This document shows, piece by piece, positions 12,351-23,245 of a stretch of DNA of 64,000 nt (within the stretch, counting starts at the first letter, position 1; every line of letters starts with the position of its first letter). Under the pieces are notes generated by a model. It was not told where the DNA came from. It did not search any database and was given only the letters and a program-made list of their open reading frames with translations. Source of the stretch: Hypericum androsaemum (Eukaryota; Streptophyta; Magnoliopsida; Malpighiales; Hypericaceae). The stretch is from positions 18,555,619-18,619,618 of the forward strand of contig OZ023182.1 in NCBI GenBank assembly GCA_963995505.1. The letters are read 5' to 3'. A program made the translations under genes and the position numbers.

Positions 12351-14158
12351 TCATAGAAAAGGTTCATCCCAAATAAAGTATTTCGCATCACTACGAACTG
12401 CATACCATGGTTCTTCGGTTTGGACATCGAATAGTTGTTCATCGGGAAAATTATCTGAGATGGGTAGTGGTTCCTCACCACATTCCAGGTGGCTCAGGTT
12501 ATCCGCTACTAAATTTTCGGATCCCTTCTTGTCTCGAATCTCCAAGTGAAATTCATGCAATAAAAGAATCCATCGAATTAAGCGTGGTTTAGACTCTTTG
12601 CCAATAAATATTTGAGTGCAGCATGATCAGAATAAACAATAACTTTTGTTCCTAAAAGGTAAGAACAAAATTTATCCAAGGAAAAAATAATTGCAAGTAA
12701 TTCTTTCTCCGTGGTCGAGTAATTTCATTGGCCTCCATCCAAAGTCTTCAAGGCATAGTAGATGACATGACTGCTCTTCTCAACTCGTTGTTCAAGTACA
12801 GCTCCTACAGCATAGTCACTCGCATCAATCATGATCTCAAATGAAAGATTCCAATTAGGTGGTTGCAGAATTGGGGATGTGGTTAGCAACAACTTCAGTT
12901 TATCAAAAGCTTCATTGCACTCCTTACTGAAAATGAATTCCACGTCATTTTTGAGTAGATTGCTCAGATGTAGAGCGATCTTGGAGAAATTCTTGATGAA
13001 ACGACGATAGAACCCTGCATGACCAAGAAAACTGCGAACTTCTCGAACATTATTTGGATAAGGAAGATTAGAAATCAAATCAATTTTTGCTTTATCAACT
13101 TCAATCCCTTTCTCAGAAACCACATGTCCGAGGACAATGCCTTGAGTGACCATGAAATGACATTTTTTGTAGTTTAAGACCAGGCTTTTCTCAATGCAAC
13201 ATTGTAAAATTTTTGAAATTTTTTGCAAGCAGTGGTTAAAAGAATCGCCGTACACAGTAAAATCATCCATGAAAATCTCAATGTAATTCTCTATCATGTC
13301 AGAAAATATACTCATCGTGCAACGTTGAAAAGTACCAGGAGCATCACATAAACCAAAGGGCATACGACGATAAGCAAATGTACCAAATGGGCAAGTGAAT
13401 GTAGTTTTCTCTTAGTCTTTTGGATCAAATACTATTTGATAGTATCCCGAATAACCATCAAGAAAACAGAAATAGGGCTTACCTACAAGTCGATCCAACA
13501 TCTCATCAATAAAAGGTAAGGGAAAATGGTTTTTTCTTGTTGCAGCATTGAGTTTGCGATAGTCAATGCAAACACGCCACCCATTTTTGACTCGCATAGG
13601 TATCAGTTCGTTCTTCTCATTCGCGACTAAAGTAAGGCCAGTCTTCTTCGGAACCACATAAATTGGGCTAACTTATTGGCTATCGGAGATGGGGTAGATG
13701 ATACCCAAGTCAAGAAGCTTGATGATTTCTTTCATAACGACTTCCTTCATGGCTGGGTTTAACTTCCGTTGTGGATCTCTCTTCGGCTTGGCATTTTCTT
13801 CTGAGATAATTCGGTGCATGCATACAGAAGGGCTGATGCCTTTTATATCTGCCAATGTCCAACCAATGGCTATTTTATGTTCTCTCAGTACTTTAATCAA
13901 TTGTTGCTCTTGAAACATGGCAAGATCCTTGGAGATGATCACTGGTAGGGTGTCTTTATCACAAAGATATACGTACTTAAGATTCTCATGTAACTTTTTC
14001 AGCTCTAACTTGGGAGCCTGTTCAATAGAAGGAAGAATATGTTCATTAGTAACTGCCAGTGGGATTATAGCATTCTCGTACCTTCTTGGGGTCTCTCTGA
14101 GTGAGTAGAGAGCCATGACTGTATCTTGATCTTCCTCCTCAAATTCCATGATCTGCAT
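12351..14158 (-). pseudogene. Athila reverse transcriptase and RNase H (minus copy)
   Basis: On the minus strand this reads RT entry (KRDPQRKLNPAMKEVVMKEI), WRVCIDYRKLNAATRKNHFP, FLDGYSGYYQI, MPFGLCDAPGTFQR and the catalytic IFMDDFTVYG near 13270. It continues to SFLGHAGFYRRFI and the RNase H part (ASDYAVGAVLEQR, then [19 protein letters not shown] near 12480-12550). Stop codons at about 13671, 13410 and 12722 and nearby frame breaks split it. It lies between the protease and integrase segments in the Ty3 order. Inactive. Confidence 0.85.
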
Positions 14159-15173
14159 CGTGATCAGTTTTAGAGTTTTGAATCACCCATTCTAGAGAGT
14201 CCTTCACACATACTCTTTCAAAAGCAACTTGGACAAGCGGGTCAATCACATCAATAGAAAAAGTAGTCGTAGAATCTTGAGGGTGCTTCATGGCATCAAA
14301 TATATTAAAGATCACTACTTCTCCATCAAATTCTAGTGAAAGAGTTCCATTATGCACATCTATCTTGGTTCTACCAGTTTTCATGAATGGTCGTCCAAGC
14401 AAAATGTGAGAAAAATTAGAGCGAGAATCATCATCCATATCAATCACATAAAAATCAACAGGGAAGATGAATTTATTTACTTTAACAAGCACATCTTCTA
14501 GAACTCCTTTAGGATAAGAATTAGACCTATCTACCAACTGAATTATGATTCTAGTATCTTTTAAAGGCCCTAGATTCAAAACTTTATAAATAGACAGTGG
14601 CATGACATTAATAGACGCTCCCAAATCAAGCATTGCTCTTTCAATTCTTGTATTTCCAATAGTGCATGGAATAGTGAACATACCTGGATCCTTGCACTTT
14701 TGGGGAAGCTTCCTTTTGATAATCGCTGAAGCATTTTTGCCCACTCTAACTTTGTCATCCATGCCTAACTTCTTTTTGTTGGTGCAAAGATCTTTAAGAA
14801 ATTTTGCATACCTCGGTATTTGCTTGATGGCATCGAGCAATGGAATATTCACTTCTACATTGCGAAAGATTTCCAGAGTCTCTTGCTCGGCAGCGTCCTT
14901 CTTTTCTTTAGAGAATCTTCCAGGAAATGGTGAAAGAATCTCTATCGTGGGCTTCAACTTAATGGGTTCCTTCTCTTTCGCCACCTCTTTCTCAATTTCA
15001 CTTGTCTTATTCTCTTCTTGAGTATTCTCTTCTAGGACAGGTATTGCTTCCAAAGTTTTCCCACTTCGCAAAGTGATAGCACTTGCATTCTCTCTTGGGT
15101 TTATCACTGTCTGAGATGGTAATCTCCCTTGAGAATTCTTCATTTCTCTCACATCAGCTGCAATCTGAGACAC
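14139..15173 (-). pseudogene. Athila Gag C-terminus and aspartic protease segment (minus copy)
   Basis: An open stretch of 344 residues. The N-terminal third is polar (ITLRSGKTLE, typical of Athila Gag-Pol linkers). The retropepsin-like core reads AMLDLGASINVMPLSIYK, with Asp-Leu-Gly as is usual in this lineage, then YPKGVLEDVLVKV and ILLGRPFMKTGRTKID. It continues towards RT in an overlapping frame, so a single frameshift separates it from the 14158-13673 segment. The segment has no internal stops, but its element is broken. Confidence 0.8.
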
Positions 15174-15295
15174 TTGTCTTTCAACATTCTTGATACTGCA
15201 TTAGTTTGGTTAGCAAGATTTTGAATACTCTGGTTGTTGCTGATGGTCAAAGACTTAATAAGGTCTTCCAATGATTGGGAAGAACTAGCAGCTTA

Positions 15296-16411
15296 TTATT
15301 GAGGTGGCTCAAGCCTAGAGTTTTCATAAGCAGGTGGTGCTCTTTGATTTGGTTGTCCTTGAGATAGCCTATATCTGAAATTGGGATGGTCTCTTGTGCC
15401 TGGGTTATAGTAATTGGAGTATGGATCATACTTTCTCTTTTGCTGATAATCACTATTACCCACAACATATGTTCCTTCTTGAACATCAGGACATGCTTCC
15501 AAATGGTGCCCTGAAATAGAGCAAACACCACAAACTATTGAGTTGGCTGAGCCATTTTTGAAGGCTGACTTCACAAATTTTTAAAGTTCATTGAATCTCT
15601 CTTCTAAGTTAGAAGTGTCCACTTCGTTGACTTTATGCTCTCCTGAACTTTGACGTCCTCGTGTATTTTTAGCCATCCTTTCAATAAGCTATTTTGCTTG
15701 AGCATGTATCCATGACGTCACCTCTACTAGCTAAGCATCAAGCATGCTCCTTTCTGAAGGGAGGAGTCCTTCATAAAAATATTGTATGAGCTGATTCTCT
15801 GCAATTTGATGTTGTGGACAACTAGAACACAATTGTTGAAATCTTTCCCAGTATTCATACAACTTCTCGCCAGAGTGCTGGGTCATGCCACTAATCTCTT
15901 TCCTTTTAGATATCACTGTAGAAGCAGGAAAGTATCTATCCAAGAATTTCTTTTACAATTCTGTCCATGTCGTTATCGATCCTGGCTCAAGACCGTATAG
16001 CCAGTCCCTAGCTTTGTCTTCAACAGAGAATGGAAAAGCCATCAGCTTGACTAATTCTGTAGAGACTCCTGCTTGTTACATAGTAAAGCAAGCGATGTGA
16101 ATTCCGTGTAGATGTCTGTTGGCATTCTGTCTAGCTCGTCCATAGAAGGTGGGTAGCCGATGAATCAAACTTGACTTGAGCTCAAACGGAGGAATATTGT
16201 CTGCCATGGCGTTCAAGGTAAACTGTTGGTCCACCATGTTAGAAATATCTTCAGGAGTGCTTTCAGTGTCAGATGAAGAAGTAGAGTCTCCCTCACTGGT
16301 AGAATCACTAGAAGCAATAGCTTGTCTTTTGGCCTTCCAGTTTGCCTTTGCAGTATTCTCAATCTCCCGGTCAAGAGGTAAAGTACCTAAGCCTGAAAAA
16401 CGAGTTAACAT
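15296..16411 (-). pseudogene. Athila Gag remnant (minus copy)
   Basis: Begins near MLTRFSGLGTLPLDREIEN just downstream of the primer-binding site. It includes the Athila Gag core PASTVISKRKEISGMTQ..GEKLYEYWERFQQLCSSCPQH at about 15735-15940 and a single zinc-knuckle-like CGVCSISGHHLEACP at about 15475-15525. Several stops between 16076 and 15574 interrupt the frame. Structural protein of the retroelement particle; inactive. Confidence 0.8.
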
Positions 16412-16446
16412 ACAGAGTCAGATCAATCAAATAAATTGAAACCTCT

Positions 16447-16461
16447 CCGGCAACGGCGCCA
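16447..16461 (-). other. Primer-binding site complementary to tRNA-Asp
   Basis: On the minus strand this reads tggcgccgttgccgg, the complement of the 3' end of plant tRNA-Asp(GTC), separated by five bases from the LTR end at 16467. This is the known Athila primer choice and fixes the orientation of the minus copy. Confidence 0.85.
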
Positions 16462-16466
16462 AATTT

Positions 16467-17761
16467 TGACGAGCGTGTAGAGGCCCCTCAAAATAAATCG
16501 ATATTTACGGCTCACTAATTAGTAGCAAGAAAGTAGAAATATCGAGTCGGATCCAAGGAGGGTCGAATACTCAATCAATCTAACTAATAACACAAAAGTA
16601 AAAGGGGGTTTTGTGGGATTCAAAGTTGTACGAAATCAACGAACACAAAAGAGAGTAGAAGTAGTGAAATCAATAAGAGAAAAGCGGCAGATTCGAGATC
16701 AGAGTACCATGACAGGTTGGTTGATCACTGGATCACAAAAGATAATCTAACACATGTAGCAAGTAGGTGTAAATCTTTCGCAACCGCAAAGAGACCACAA
16801 ACATCCAATAATCAACTAGCCAAGCGACCGCCTAACTAGTTGTTTATTACCTAATAGACAGAATATCGACCAATTTCTGTTCTATAAGATAATAGCATTA
16901 AGAATAGATGTTCCTACTCCTAGCGATTATACTCAAAACCTTGGTATCTACAAACTAGCCTTACTTATTCCTAGTTAATTAGTTTGGTAATGACCGTTCC
17001 TCGCTGAATTAATCTTACTTCTAGTTCAATTCCTAACTGCAACCGCTAATCAAGAATCAAAGACAAATCTGTTCAAAAATAAATTCACAAACGCAAACAA
17101 TTCGAGAACAATAATATGCACAAGGAAATAAGTAAATACTAATGCATTAGAATGATGAAACAAGATCCTCACAACCAAAACCTCTCCTCCCTCGAATCAA
17201 CCTAGAGGTTTAGCTCCTCATGGTCTTGGCAAAAACAAAATAAAAATAGGGGTTCTCTAGAATGAAAGTTATCCCTCTAAAATAAGTGTAGAGGGTTATA
17301 TATAAGTCCTCCTATGTGTGAAAACCTAATGGGTCGTCCCCAGTGTCCTAAGCGATCAGAAGATCGAATTTTCAAAATTGGCCCTTAAAATTCGCTGATA
17401 ATAATCTGTGAGACCAGCCTTCAGTATTTTGGTCATAACTTCCTTTTTAGATCTCCGATTTAGGCGTTCTTTATATGTACGAAAAGAGAAACGAAAGATC
17501 TTCAATTATCTGTCAAATACGCATCCTCTAATTCGACTCCAAAGTTGACCAAAATGCCCTTGAAAGTCAACTGTCTCTGCTGGACTCCTTCTTCAAGTGT
17601 AATTCCTTACCAAATTTGCCTCCTTTTCCTACAATTTAGCACAAAGAACTTATTAGTTACCCAAAACTCAAATATTTACTAAAATGATACTAAAGTAAAG
17701 ACAAACATGCAAAAATGACTCGAAATCTTATGCGTTTAATGCGTATTTTAGACACACATCA
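16467..17761 (-). repeat. Athila 5' LTR of the minus copy
   Basis: Read on the minus strand it starts tgatgtgtgtctaaaa and ends acgctcgtca. About 1.3 kb, homologous along its length to the oppositely oriented LTR at 10131-11405. Confidence 0.9.
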
Positions 17762-17783
17762 AGGATAAAAAATAGGGAAGGGT

Positions 17784-18496
17784 GAAAAAGAGAGGAGTCT
17801 TGCATTCTTTTGGCCGCCCGCAGTAGAAAGTTTTTTTAAATATATATAGGTAGCATAATTATACTTTTGTCATTTAGTTTATTTGGTATTTTAATATTTT
17901 ACCAAAATTATCGAATACCAATACTTATCAAATTTCTCAAAAAAATATATATCGATTTCAATCTCGGATATCGATTTATTGATACCAAACTACCAATTAT
18001 CATAATTTACCGAATTCTAGTTGAAATTTGTACACGCCAAATAGTGGCTCTTTAGAGAACCACGTAGAAATAGAAATAGAGTGAAGAAATCACGATTTCC
18101 ATATGCTTAACTTTCCTTTCGAAAATTCTCTATTAACCCTGAAATGTATGATTACTAAAATCAACTTCTAAGCAAGTACTGTTAAGAAGTTTCGATAAGT
18201 TTTATGAGTTTTTTGGAAATTGTAAAAAAATTCCAATTATAGAAAATGTAATGAAGTTATGGAAATTTTTTAAAACATCTAGAACATTTATAAATTCATG
18301 CATAAAAATAATGTATTCTTTATTTAGTCTCTTCTATTTTTTCAGATGAATTATATATTACTAATACGGAAAATCAACTTTTTTTTTCAATTAGTCAACA
18401 GTTTCTCTTTTAAAATATTGCATGCTCAATTATTTGCTATCCTATATGAAGTAACTTTAAAGATTATATAAAGATTATTAAATTTTTTGGGTAGAA
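17784..18496. other. AT-rich SPH-like flanking sequence, gene absent
   Basis: From about 18180 the sequence (gataagttttatgag...tagaaaatgtaatgaagttatgg, then gaattatatattactaatacgg and cctatatgaagtaac) matches the region upstream of SPH genes near 24.8-25.25 kb, 52.0-52.2 kb and 62.05-62.3 kb. No SPH coding sequence follows; the Helitron/LINE block starts instead. It is probably the orphan flank of a lost SPH copy. Confidence 0.55.
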
Positions 18497-18750
18497 AATG
18501 AGAGACTAAGATACCCATTAATTTTTATTAACCATGTGCTAAAATTATAGTACGAGTACAACGGAGATGGCTACCCCCCTCATATCCTCAAAATAGACAT
18601 CGATACAAAAACTGAAAGGTAAATCAGATATGATATAATAAAATCATATAGTCAAAACATGTTTAGAAAAGGCATCTACCACCCGGTCTCTCTCTCTAAA
18701 CATATGCTGAAGCTGTGTCGTCCACTCGTTGCCCTAAATATTATTAGTTG
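18497..18750 (-). mobile_element. LINE 3' fragment with RNase H-like residues
   Basis: On the minus strand about 18660-18735 reads EWTTQLQHMFRERDRVVDAF, which resembles the C-terminal block of the RVT_3-type RNase H found in plant LINEs (H.xRExNxxAD). A T-run at 18490 would be the reversed poly(A). Short, degraded and identified by one motif only. Confidence 0.45.
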
Positions 18751-19189
18751 CTAGTAAAAATGCACGCGCGATGCGAGCACTGTTCTGTTTCAAAACCTTC
18801 AAAATATATCGTTTATTTATTTATTTTTTAAAGATGTACATGAATAATATATTCTCTTATGTATTTAATTACACTATTTTCTTTTTTGATTTACCTAAGA
18901 TGCCATAAAAATTTCTTTTTACATGACGTTGTTTGTAAATGTTCTAACTTTACTAGCAATATTACCTCTCTTGACTAACACCTTAGTGTTCTTACTTGAA
19001 ACACCTCTTGAAAAGGCAACGTACAACTGCCCATGACTGAAGACATGCTCAGGCAGACAAATACCGGTATTTTTAATTATTTGTCCTTGTGCTTTGCTCA
19101 TAGTAAATGCAAAACACATATGTGCCAAAAATTGCTTGCGTATCATCTTATACGACATCTCAAGATTCTCTGGTGGGTTCATTAGCATC
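18751..19189 (-). pseudogene. Helitron helicase C-terminal fragment and candidate 3' end
   Basis: The 18919-19188 minus-strand frame reads RKQFLAHMCFAFTMSKAQGQ, then GICLPEHVFSHGQLYVAFSR, the last helicase motifs of the PIF1-type helicase of Helitron RepHel proteins. A few residues upstream continue beyond the MITE at 19190 (a VGKRVII-like stretch near 19926-19960). On the minus strand the sequence ends in a GC-rich imperfect hairpin (tgctcgc...gcgtgca) followed by tttttactag at 18751, a plausible Helitron CTRR terminus, but the next base is C and not the T expected at the insertion site. Only the C-terminus is present. Confidence 0.75.
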
Positions 19190-19917
19190 TAGGGATGGCA
19201 GAAATACCCATACTCTGAGGGTCGGACCCTACCCTTACCCTACGGATCTAGGGTATGTTAACTTTGACTTGGTCTAGGGTAGGGTATGGATATGGGTCCA
19301 TGTTTAGAGGTAGGGTCTAGGGTAGGGTATGAATCCATAGCTAGACCCTGTGGGTCGGACCCTACCCTTACATTTTTATCCTATTTTAGACTCTACCCTA
19401 ATTAGACTCTAGTTAGACCCTTGTTAGACCGTATTGATAATATATATAATATACTTTACGGTTAACTTTAACATATTTATTATGTTATTCTGCAACTAGT
19501 TTAGAAGATGTCGTGAATGATGGATCACTAAAAGCTGACATGCTATATTTTTCTTTTGTTGAATTGTTTATGTACTTCAAACTCTAAAAAAAAACCTTGG
19601 ACTATCGAAATTAAATTGCAAAATTTGATGTTTCATCAATTTTCTATTGAATATTGATGTGTAACGTAGTAGATGTCTTAAATTTATTTAAATTTTATAT
19701 AAAAATTAAGTTTTTATTAAAAATTATCAAAATGCAGAACGTTAAAGGGTCGGACCCTGCAGACCCTGTAGACCCTGGGTCTCTAGGAGGGTAGGCTATG
19801 AATCTAACAATAAAAAATTTGTAGGGTCGAAGGTAGGGTATGGATCCATAAAAAAAAACTAGGGTATGGGTAGGGTCCTATCAATACCCTACCCTACCCT
19901 ACCCATTGCCATCCCTA
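19190..19917. mobile_element. hAT-type MITE inserted in the Helitron helicase
   Basis: Terminal inverted repeats tagggatggca and tgccatcccta, flanked by a perfect 8-bp duplication ttagcatc (19182-19189 and 19918-19925), which indicates the hAT superfamily. The interior is rich in inverted and direct copies of gggtcggaccctaccc and agggtagggta words at both ends, so the ends can fold back. No coding capacity. The insertion splits the helicase reading frame and is younger than it. Confidence 0.9.
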
Positions 19918-20126
19918 TTAGCATCATATGGATAATGACTCTCTTACCCGCAGAAAAAATATATATGTGATGGTCAGAGCTCACTTTCCTTCTCCATCTT
20001 CTTCTCCCTTGTGATGCCCCATTACTATCTCTATCCACAGGACCCACGCCCAAAACCACGCCGACAACGTCTTCATCATCTACCAGTCAGTATGCTCTGT
20101 CGTCAAGCAATGCTGGCGTCTCGGTC

Positions 20127-20690
20127 ATGGATTTCAGTCCACCGCTCATCACCATGGTTGTCATTATGGCGACGGCCTTCCTACTAGTCACCTACTCCCG
20201 CCACTTTATCCTCCTCATCCGTCGGTTCCGCTGGTGGTGGCTTCGGCGTCAGCCCCGCAGGTTCCAGCTGTCGTCCTACTCCACCTGGACTCGCCTCCCC
20301 TCCCGCTTGGTTATCCCTTCGTGACAGGGCCGCTAGCTTTCACGTGTACTCTCCCTACGGGCTTGATGACTCTGTCATCAAGACGATACCTCTCTCCCTC
20401 TATAATCTGCCCTTGAACAACGCTGTTCTGTGAGCTGCGCCGTGTGCTTGCTGACGTTTCAAGAGAATGAATGTTGATGACTCTCTCGACCTGCTCTCAC
20501 CCCTTCTACGTGGACTGCATTGACATCTGTCTTTAATCCCACGCCAATTGTCCCCGCTGTGCGCTAGAATATTCCTCCATTGTTCCTTCCCCTTCGTCCC
20601 CTCATGTCCGTCAGGATCTGCCCATCCCTCGATGACGCCGTTCTTGTTTTCCTCCTCGACCAGACCAATAACATCACAATTTAACTAAAA
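20127..20690 (+). pseudogene. ATL-type RING-H2 ubiquitin ligase pseudogene
   Basis: The parts of an ATL E3 ligase are in order but in different frames. An N-terminal membrane segment (MDFSPPLITMVVIMATAFLLV, from 20127) is followed by the GLD motif FHVYSPYGLDDSVIKTIPL near 20337. The RING-H2 finger comes next: SCAVCLLTFQENEC at about 20432-20473 and LSTCSHPFYVDCID...SHANCP.C at about 20480-20565. At least two frameshifts and stops (for example after NNAVL and after QENEC), plus Trp-to-Cys in the WL..H position (ICL), show it is dead. Intact ATLs are intronless membrane proteins that ubiquitinate targets. It sits between the Helitron helicase and the BRX fragment. Confidence 0.8.
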
Positions 20691-21651
20691 GGGTAATTTT
20701 GACATTTTTACGGTGTGACACCAAACTACCTAAAAATGTGATTTTTTTATTATATTAAGATGAATAATAAATAATTATAATTTACTTATCAAAAAATATG
20801 TGATTATAATTTAAGTTCAAACCGAATAATATTTTTATAAATAACATTATAACTTGAATTCAAAATATCTTCTAACACTGATGTGCAAAACCGAGTTATG
20901 CATGATACTAAAAAGTGAATAATTTCCTAAATATAAGCCCTATAAATTTTGTTCTTGTTTTCCTTCCCTCTTAAACCCCTCCCTCCACTTCCCACGCAAC
21001 AAAATCAAACGCGAAGAGGGAGCATCGTAAAATAAATGCGACCCCTTCCTTTCCACTTGAGCTAGGGTTACCTATGCTTTGAAAAAAAAAAAGTTAGGTT
21101 CCGGAAATGTCGAAGACCACCGCTAAGTCTAGGACCCCGCTCTCTGGTGGGACCCGTTCACATCCCTCCTCGCCATCCACTCGTAAGCTGCTTGCCACGC
21201 TTCCTCTCTTCTCTCTTCCACTCTCTGCGTCTAACCGCTTTTGTTTCGCAGGGGAAGAAGTTGAAGGATAACTGCTCATGGTTCGTGAAGACGGTGTCTC
21301 AAAGACAACTGTCCCACAGATCAAAGTTATAATTGAAAGAGTAGATTTAACATAGGTTTTCTAAGATAAGATAGATATTATACCCCACCGTTTCTCCATA
21401 TTTCCTAGAAAAGAAAATAAAACTCTCCCTTATACGAACCCAGACTCCCCTTGCTCTTCCTTGTTTCTCATTCTTTCTTCTCAGTGACCTGCCGGTGACA
21501 GAAAATCTCTGACAGCCCTGGGGCGCTTTGAAAATATTGCATGAGTATAGAATTCGTCCTGTGACAGTGACACTACCATACCTCCGTATAAATATTCGGA
21601 GGGGGTGATTTTAATTTTGTTTGTTCTGGCTGAACCTGGGAGGCGAGGAGA
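20691..21651. other. Spacer with a short GC-richer stretch, no supported gene
   Basis: AT-rich to about 20940, then a pyrimidine-rich stretch resembling a 5' leader. A possible short reading frame starts at ATG 21107 (SKTTAKSRTPLSGG) with a GT donor at 21183 and an AG acceptor at 21251, but the frames on either side do not join cleanly and I recognise no family. It could be another captured gene fragment. Confidence 0.3.
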
Positions 21652-22227
21652 ATGCTAACGTGTATAGCTTGCTCGAACCAACCCGGCGACGACTTACTGA
21701 GTCAACCCGATGACTCGTTGGCCGCTCCCCCGCAACGAAACCACCTGTCAAATCCTTCACTACTTGTGAATTCCCGGATATACCCCTTCCCTCCTCCCTT
21801 CTCATGTTTCATTGTCTTGTTTTATCCGTGCAGCTAAAGGACATGGCGCTCAAGGCGTCGGGGGCGTACCAACACTGTCCGTCGTGCGCGCTGCCGGGGG
21901 ACAAACCCTGGAGGGCGGCCGACGGAGTCCGACTCGGAGTCGGAGCGTGTCCGATGGTCGGCGCTCTGGCGGACAGCGAGCACAAACTCCATGGCGGAGC
22001 AGAGGGTGGGGTGGGGGAAAGAACTGGAGTAGCGTTTGAATGGGATATCGAGCTCCAGTGAGGAGGAAAGTACACCGAACAGCTCCGTCCAGGGGAGCGG
22101 CCGCCGGACCATCCCGCCGGTGGTGTTCGTCGCCGAGAGCAAGCCTAAGGAGTGGTTCGCACAGGTAGAGCCCGCCGTCCTCATCACCTTCGACTCTCTC
22201 CACCGCGGCTGGAACGAAGACGTGTGT
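21652..22227 (+). pseudogene. BREVIS RADIX-like (BRX) gene fragment, truncated pseudogene
   Basis: Family landmarks are in order. The conserved N-terminus MLTCIACSNQ starts at 21652. A KPPVKSFTT segment lies near 21735, then a probable intron, then LKDMALKASGAYQHCPSC from about 21838. ESDSESERVRWSALW follows, then WGKELE, then NGISSS..ESTP, then the start of the first BRX domain VVFVAESKPKEWFAQVEP, VLITFDSLHRGWNED near 22110-22225. Frameshifts separate these blocks and an in-frame TAG follows WGKELE. The match stops in the middle of the BRX domain and the rest of the gene is absent. Intact BRX proteins are plant-specific regulators acting at membrane and nucleus. High GC content contrasts with the flanks. 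Confidence 0.85.
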
Positions 22228-22774
22228 GTAGTGTGGCCAAGTCCCCTACATGATGGGCTTGTGGGCCAATGGGCTACCATGAGGAGGCCCACTGGAAATG
22301 ACCCGATCTCGATCGCTGTCTTCCTCATCTCCGGAGAGGAGAGATAACACAACAAAAAAGGGGGAAGCAATTTGGTTAAACCAAAAAACAAAATCTCCGT
22401 TTCCTTTTCCGGCCGATCGCATCCCGTCCGGTCGATTGAATTCCTCACCGTTTCTGTATAATAATTGCAGGTACGCTTTGAATAATCAGATCGATTGATT
22501 GCCTTTTGCTATATTCATTCCCCATAGACAGAGATCGATCCACTTCATATTATCCTTTAGTTTTTCTCTCTCAGGGAAGGGGAACGATGCCTTTTGCTAC
22601 CCTTAACCACTGTGTTCATGCCCTTTACATGTAAATTTCTTGTTGATGCCACGGACATCTAACCCGGTCCTGTTGGTTGCAGGTCCTGGTCTTCGAGTGA
22701 GAGCGTAGCCGGAGGAGGAGGTGTCAATTAGCAGGCCATTTCATCCAAGAATAGTTTTGACATTTCTACCGTGT
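22228..22774. other. No gene recognised
   Basis: GC-moderate sequence after the truncated BRX domain with leader-like and intron-like stretches (a repeated gccttttgctat word at about 22500 and 22590). No family match was seen. It may be a further captured non-coding piece. Confidence 0.3.
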
Positions 22775-22784
22775 CGGATCAAAC

Positions 22785-23235
22785 GGGTATAGATTGGGTA
22801 CGGACTGTCCAGGTTCCGAACCGTTCGGAATGAAGACACGCGGGAACTTTTTTACAAACGCGCTAAAATACGGAGACCAAAATAAAAAAAGTCACGCACA
22901 AACACAGACCGGATACAAATGCCATTATCACATAACTGCACATACCAGTATCACATAACTGCGCATACCAGTATCACATAACTACACATGCCACTATGAC
23001 ATTTTTGCAAAAATGCTAAAATACGAGGGACCAAAATAAAAAAAACTATGCGTGCCATTATCATCAACGGAGACTTGCCATTTTCACAAAAATAAATGTC
23101 ATTATCACATAACTGCATTTGCCATTATCACATAACTGTGCTTGCCATTATCACATACCTGCGCTTGCCGTTGCGGTCCCCCTTCACTAAAAACCGTCTG
23201 GAATCAATTCCTTCACTCCGTACCCAATCCAAAGC
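22785..23235 (+). mobile_element. Mutator-type MITE, copy 1 (tandem-repeat family)
   Basis: Ends gggtatagattgggtacgg and ccgtacccaatccaaagc are inverted repeats. The flanks are a 10-bp duplication with one mismatch, cggatcaaac (22775-22784) and cggaccaaac (23236-23245). The interior has an AT-rich block with ggtccctcgtattttagc-type words and repeated tgccattatcacataactg units. No coding capacity. Same family as the copies at 44545, 46474, 48418, 50771 and 61566. Confidence 0.9.
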
Positions 23236-23245
23236 CGGACCAAAC

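Larger units (their letters stand above)
6737..17783. mobile_element. Abnormal head-to-head Athila (Ty3-type) insertion
   Basis: Two partial copies of one Athila-lineage element lie in opposite orientation. The plus copy runs from inside integrase (about 6757) through its 3' LTR (10131-11405). The minus copy runs from its 5' LTR (17761 to 16467) through PBS, gag, protease, RT, RNase H and most of integrase, ending at about 11420 directly against the plus-copy LTR terminus. The outer edges carry nearly the same 20-bp host sequence (ggagaaaaaatagggaaggg at 6737 and ggataaaaaatagggaaggg at 17763), instead of the usual 5-bp duplication. Only the right outer edge is a true LTR end. This is not a normal full-length insertion. 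Confidence 0.8.

Noticed and set aside
21107..21332. Possible two-exon short gene (SKTTAKSRTPLSGG, then KLKDNCSWFVKTVSQRQL)
   Set aside because: The GT donor at 21183 and AG acceptor at 21251 do not keep the second frame, and no family was recognised. Kept only as unassigned GC-rich sequence.
21834..22448. A 204-residue minus-strand open frame
   Set aside because: It is antisense to the BRX-like fragment, whose family motifs are on the plus strand; its length comes from high GC content.
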